Assembly (NCBI GenBank): GCA_025201865.1 | Contig: MU603012.1 | Location: 1 to 25,857, forward strand | DNA from: Ramicandelaber brevisporus | Taxonomy: Eukaryota; Kickxellomycota; Ramicandelaberales; Ramicandelaberaceae | Reading direction: 5' to 3' | DNA: 25,857 nucleotides | Notes under the pieces: generated by a model | Databases searched by the model: none | What the model was told of the DNA's origin: nothing | What the model saw: only the letters and a program-made list of their open reading frames with translations | Made by a program: the position numbers and the translations under genes | Shown: positions 25,662 to 25,857 of the stretch, in pieces | Layout of the letters: the number at the start of each line of letters is the position of its first letter | Numbering within the stretch: position 1 is the first letter of the stretch

Positions 25662-25857
25662 CTACAAAGCTGTCAGCAAAGCTAACACCACCAGCATCAG
25701 AGTGGCTACGCAGAAAACGAGGAATGCACTGTATCCAAGCAGCACAATACCAAAGCAGTACGTGCGTGCGTGCGCATCGCCGGAGCATCACCTTCGTGGA
25801 ATCCAGCCGAGCTTGCCGTAGAACTCGTGCAGCCGGCTGGTTTTGTTGCCGTCGATG
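25662..25857 (-). CDS. 3' end of an unrecognised gene, possible C-terminal membrane anchor (partial)
   Basis: The window ends inside this gene. The minus strand from 25857 reads IDGNKTSRLHEFYGKLGWIP with good codon use, then reaches TGA at 25788-25790. The same frame continues past the TGA into a strongly hydrophobic run (about 30 residues including LLGYSAFLVFCVATLMLVVL) and stops at TAG 25662-25664. A 63-nt intron (AG|GTGATG at 25791 to GATACAG at 25729) would remove the TGA and keep the frame, ending SAFLVFCVATLMLVVLALL. The intron lacks a clear CTRAY branch site. The simplest alternative is that the gene stops at the TGA and the hydrophobic run is fortuitous. Family unknown. Confidence 0.45.

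Overview
The window is a compact eukaryotic chromosome segment, most likely from a fungus. It carries a de novo vitamin B6 gene (PDX1/SNZ type, absent from animals), a fungal-style SAGA Ada1/Hfi1 subunit, an OST48/Wbp1 subunit of the ER oligosaccharyltransferase, a CAAX-tailed Rheb-like GTPase and a fungal aquaglyceroporin. Two spliced genes have short first exons and GTATGT splice donors, as in yeasts. A lysosomal palmitoyl-protein thioesterase and the abundance of CAG/CAA-encoded homopolymers hint at an early-diverging lineage. That placement is inference, and I cannot name the species.

Layout from left to right. 121-1035(-) pyridoxal 5'-phosphate synthase PDX1. 2208-3285(-) Rheb-like GTPase with one intron. 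4425-4763(+) CENP-S/MHF1 histone-fold protein. 4826-6356(-) GAPDH with one intron. 6962-7314(+) a tentative small two-exon gene. 7370-8341(+) aquaglyceroporin. 8627-10918(+) SAGA subunit Ada1/Hfi1 with polyQ. 11117-12655(-) OST48/Wbp1. 12920-13879(-) PPT1. 14030-15925(+) RING-type E3 candidate. 16112-17920(-) and 18375-20444(-) two tandem paralogous seven-TM proteins with a luminal/extracellular ectodomain. 20991-22910(-) MATE transporter. 23750-24412(-) 1-Cys peroxiredoxin. 25662-25857(-) the 3' end of an unrecognised gene.

The genes are mostly intronless housekeeping functions (B6 synthesis, glycolysis, TOR-type signalling, chromatin/transcription, kinetochore/DNA repair, ER glycosylation, lysosomal deacylation, peroxide defence). 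They do not form an obvious pathway cluster. The accessory-looking part is roughly 16-25.5 kb: the tandem 7TM pair, a MATE transporter with simple-repeat insertions, and long degenerate minisatellites around it, within a GC-rich island whose edge falls inside the second 7TM gene.

Best leads: the uncharacterised 7TM ectodomain family; the Rheb-like GTPase with a broken NKxD motif and Val at the Ras-Gly12 position; its intron, where a heptamer array repeats a branch-point-like CTGAT five times; and a RING domain split by about 40-45 residues of low-complexity insert. No CRISPR, tRNA, rRNA or transposon was found.
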